Source: Pseudomonadota bacterium (GTDB lineage: Bacteria; Pseudomonadota; Gammaproteobacteria; Burkholderiales; Burkholderiaceae_B). From it: a stretch of DNA of 6,031 bases. The notes beneath the pieces are model-generated. The model saw nothing but the letters and a program-made list of their open reading frames with translations. It had not been told where the DNA came from and made no database searches. The DNA is taken from contig JAEXOO010000002.1 of the NCBI GenBank assembly GCA_023439305.1, positions 1 to 6,031 of the forward strand, read 5' to 3'. This document shows positions 5,737 to 6,031 of the stretch, in pieces (the first letter of the stretch is position 1; each line of letters opens with the position of its first letter). A program made the position numbers and the translations under genes.

Positions 5737-6031
5737 ATGGCCCTGACGCCAAAAGCCCGGCTGGCGTACGACGATGTCGTGCTGACCACGCCGGTCACCA
5801 TTCCCTACGAGCGCCATTCCGAACAGACGGCGCACTGGTGGCTGGGCGCCGCCCTGGGCGGGCTTATCCGTGATGCGGGCCTGGACAAGGCCGAGGTCGA
5901 CGGCGTGTGTGTGTCCAGCTTCACGCTGGGCTCGGATACCGCCGTGGGCGTCATGCAGCACTTCCAGATGAGCCCGCGTTGGCTGGATCACATCCCCATG
6001 GGTGGAGCCAGCGGGGTCGTCGCCCTGCGCC
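5737..6031 (+). CDS. Thiolase-superfamily protein, SCP-x / lipid-transfer thiolase-like (5' part only)
   Basis: The gene runs off the right edge; 98 codons are visible. The N-terminal half-domain text is that of SCP-x-type thiolase-like proteins: YERHSEQTAHWWLGAALGG (24-42), a D-A-G-L-D-K-x-E-V-D-G segment (46-56), and HIPMGGASGVVALR (85-98) at the place where thiolases carry their nucleophilic cysteine. Aligned on the S-G that follows it, the usual Cys position is G90 here. Proteins of this branch without that cysteine, such as Ltp2 of actinobacterial steroid side-chain degradation, act as retro-aldolases on acyl-CoA substrates and work with a DUF35/OB-fold partner. By analogy this one may cleave or process a CoA ester made in the pathway. 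Family assignment is good; activity is inferred, and most of the protein lies outside the window. Confidence 0.8.
   Translation, partial: MALTPKARLAYDDVVLTTPVTIPYERHSEQTAHWWLGAALGGLIRDAGLDKAEVDGVCVSSFTLGSDTAVGVMQHFQMSPRWLDHIPMGGASGVVALR

Noticed and set aside
4100..5752. A 550-codon open frame on the - strand opposite the CoA-ligase gene
   Set aside because: It has the same shadow composition and no recognisable motif; the + strand ligase has every superfamily motif.

Overview
The window looks like chromosomal DNA of a high-GC Gram-negative bacterium. Codon use and protein style suggest Burkholderiales (a Bordetella/Achromobacter/Alcaligenes-like betaproteobacterium), but that is an inference with no marker gene to confirm it. 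All six protein genes lie on the + strand: five complete and one cut by the right edge. Gene spacing, Shine-Dalgarno sites and family motifs agree throughout. I see no rRNA, tRNA, insertion sequence, CRISPR array, transporter or regulator gene.

Layout. Bases 1-147 are a GC-rich non-coding stretch with three inverted repeats. Gene 1 (148-936) encodes a metal-dependent hydrolase of the cyclase family (kynurenine formamidase / isatin hydrolase superfamily). It is followed by a terminator-like hairpin (951-989). Next comes an AT-rich island (about 1003-1080) with a good sigma70-type promoter (1029-1057) overlapped by a 9-bp inverted repeat that could be an operator, then a leader of about 200 nt. 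From 1261 onward a tight operon begins: flavin/2Fe-2S reductase, Rieske oxygenase alpha subunit, beta subunit, AMP-forming acyl-CoA ligase, and the start of a thiolase-superfamily protein. Its gaps are 24, 18, 22 and 2 nt, counting the beta subunit from the start favoured here.

How the genes fit together (inference). The reductase would pass electrons from NAD(P)H to the alpha-beta Rieske oxygenase, which hydroxylates an aromatic or alicyclic carboxylate. The ligase would activate a carboxylic acid as its CoA thioester, and the thiolase-fold protein would cleave or otherwise process a CoA-bound intermediate. The cyclase-family hydrolase could open a ring or cleave an amide or lactone in the same route, but it appears to be a separate transcription unit. 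The substrate cannot be read from the sequence. The most notable points are the thiolase-like protein lacking a cysteine at the usual nucleophile position, the pairing of an alpha-beta oxygenase with a reductase whose ferredoxin domain is C-terminal, and the promoter/operator arrangement ahead of the operon.
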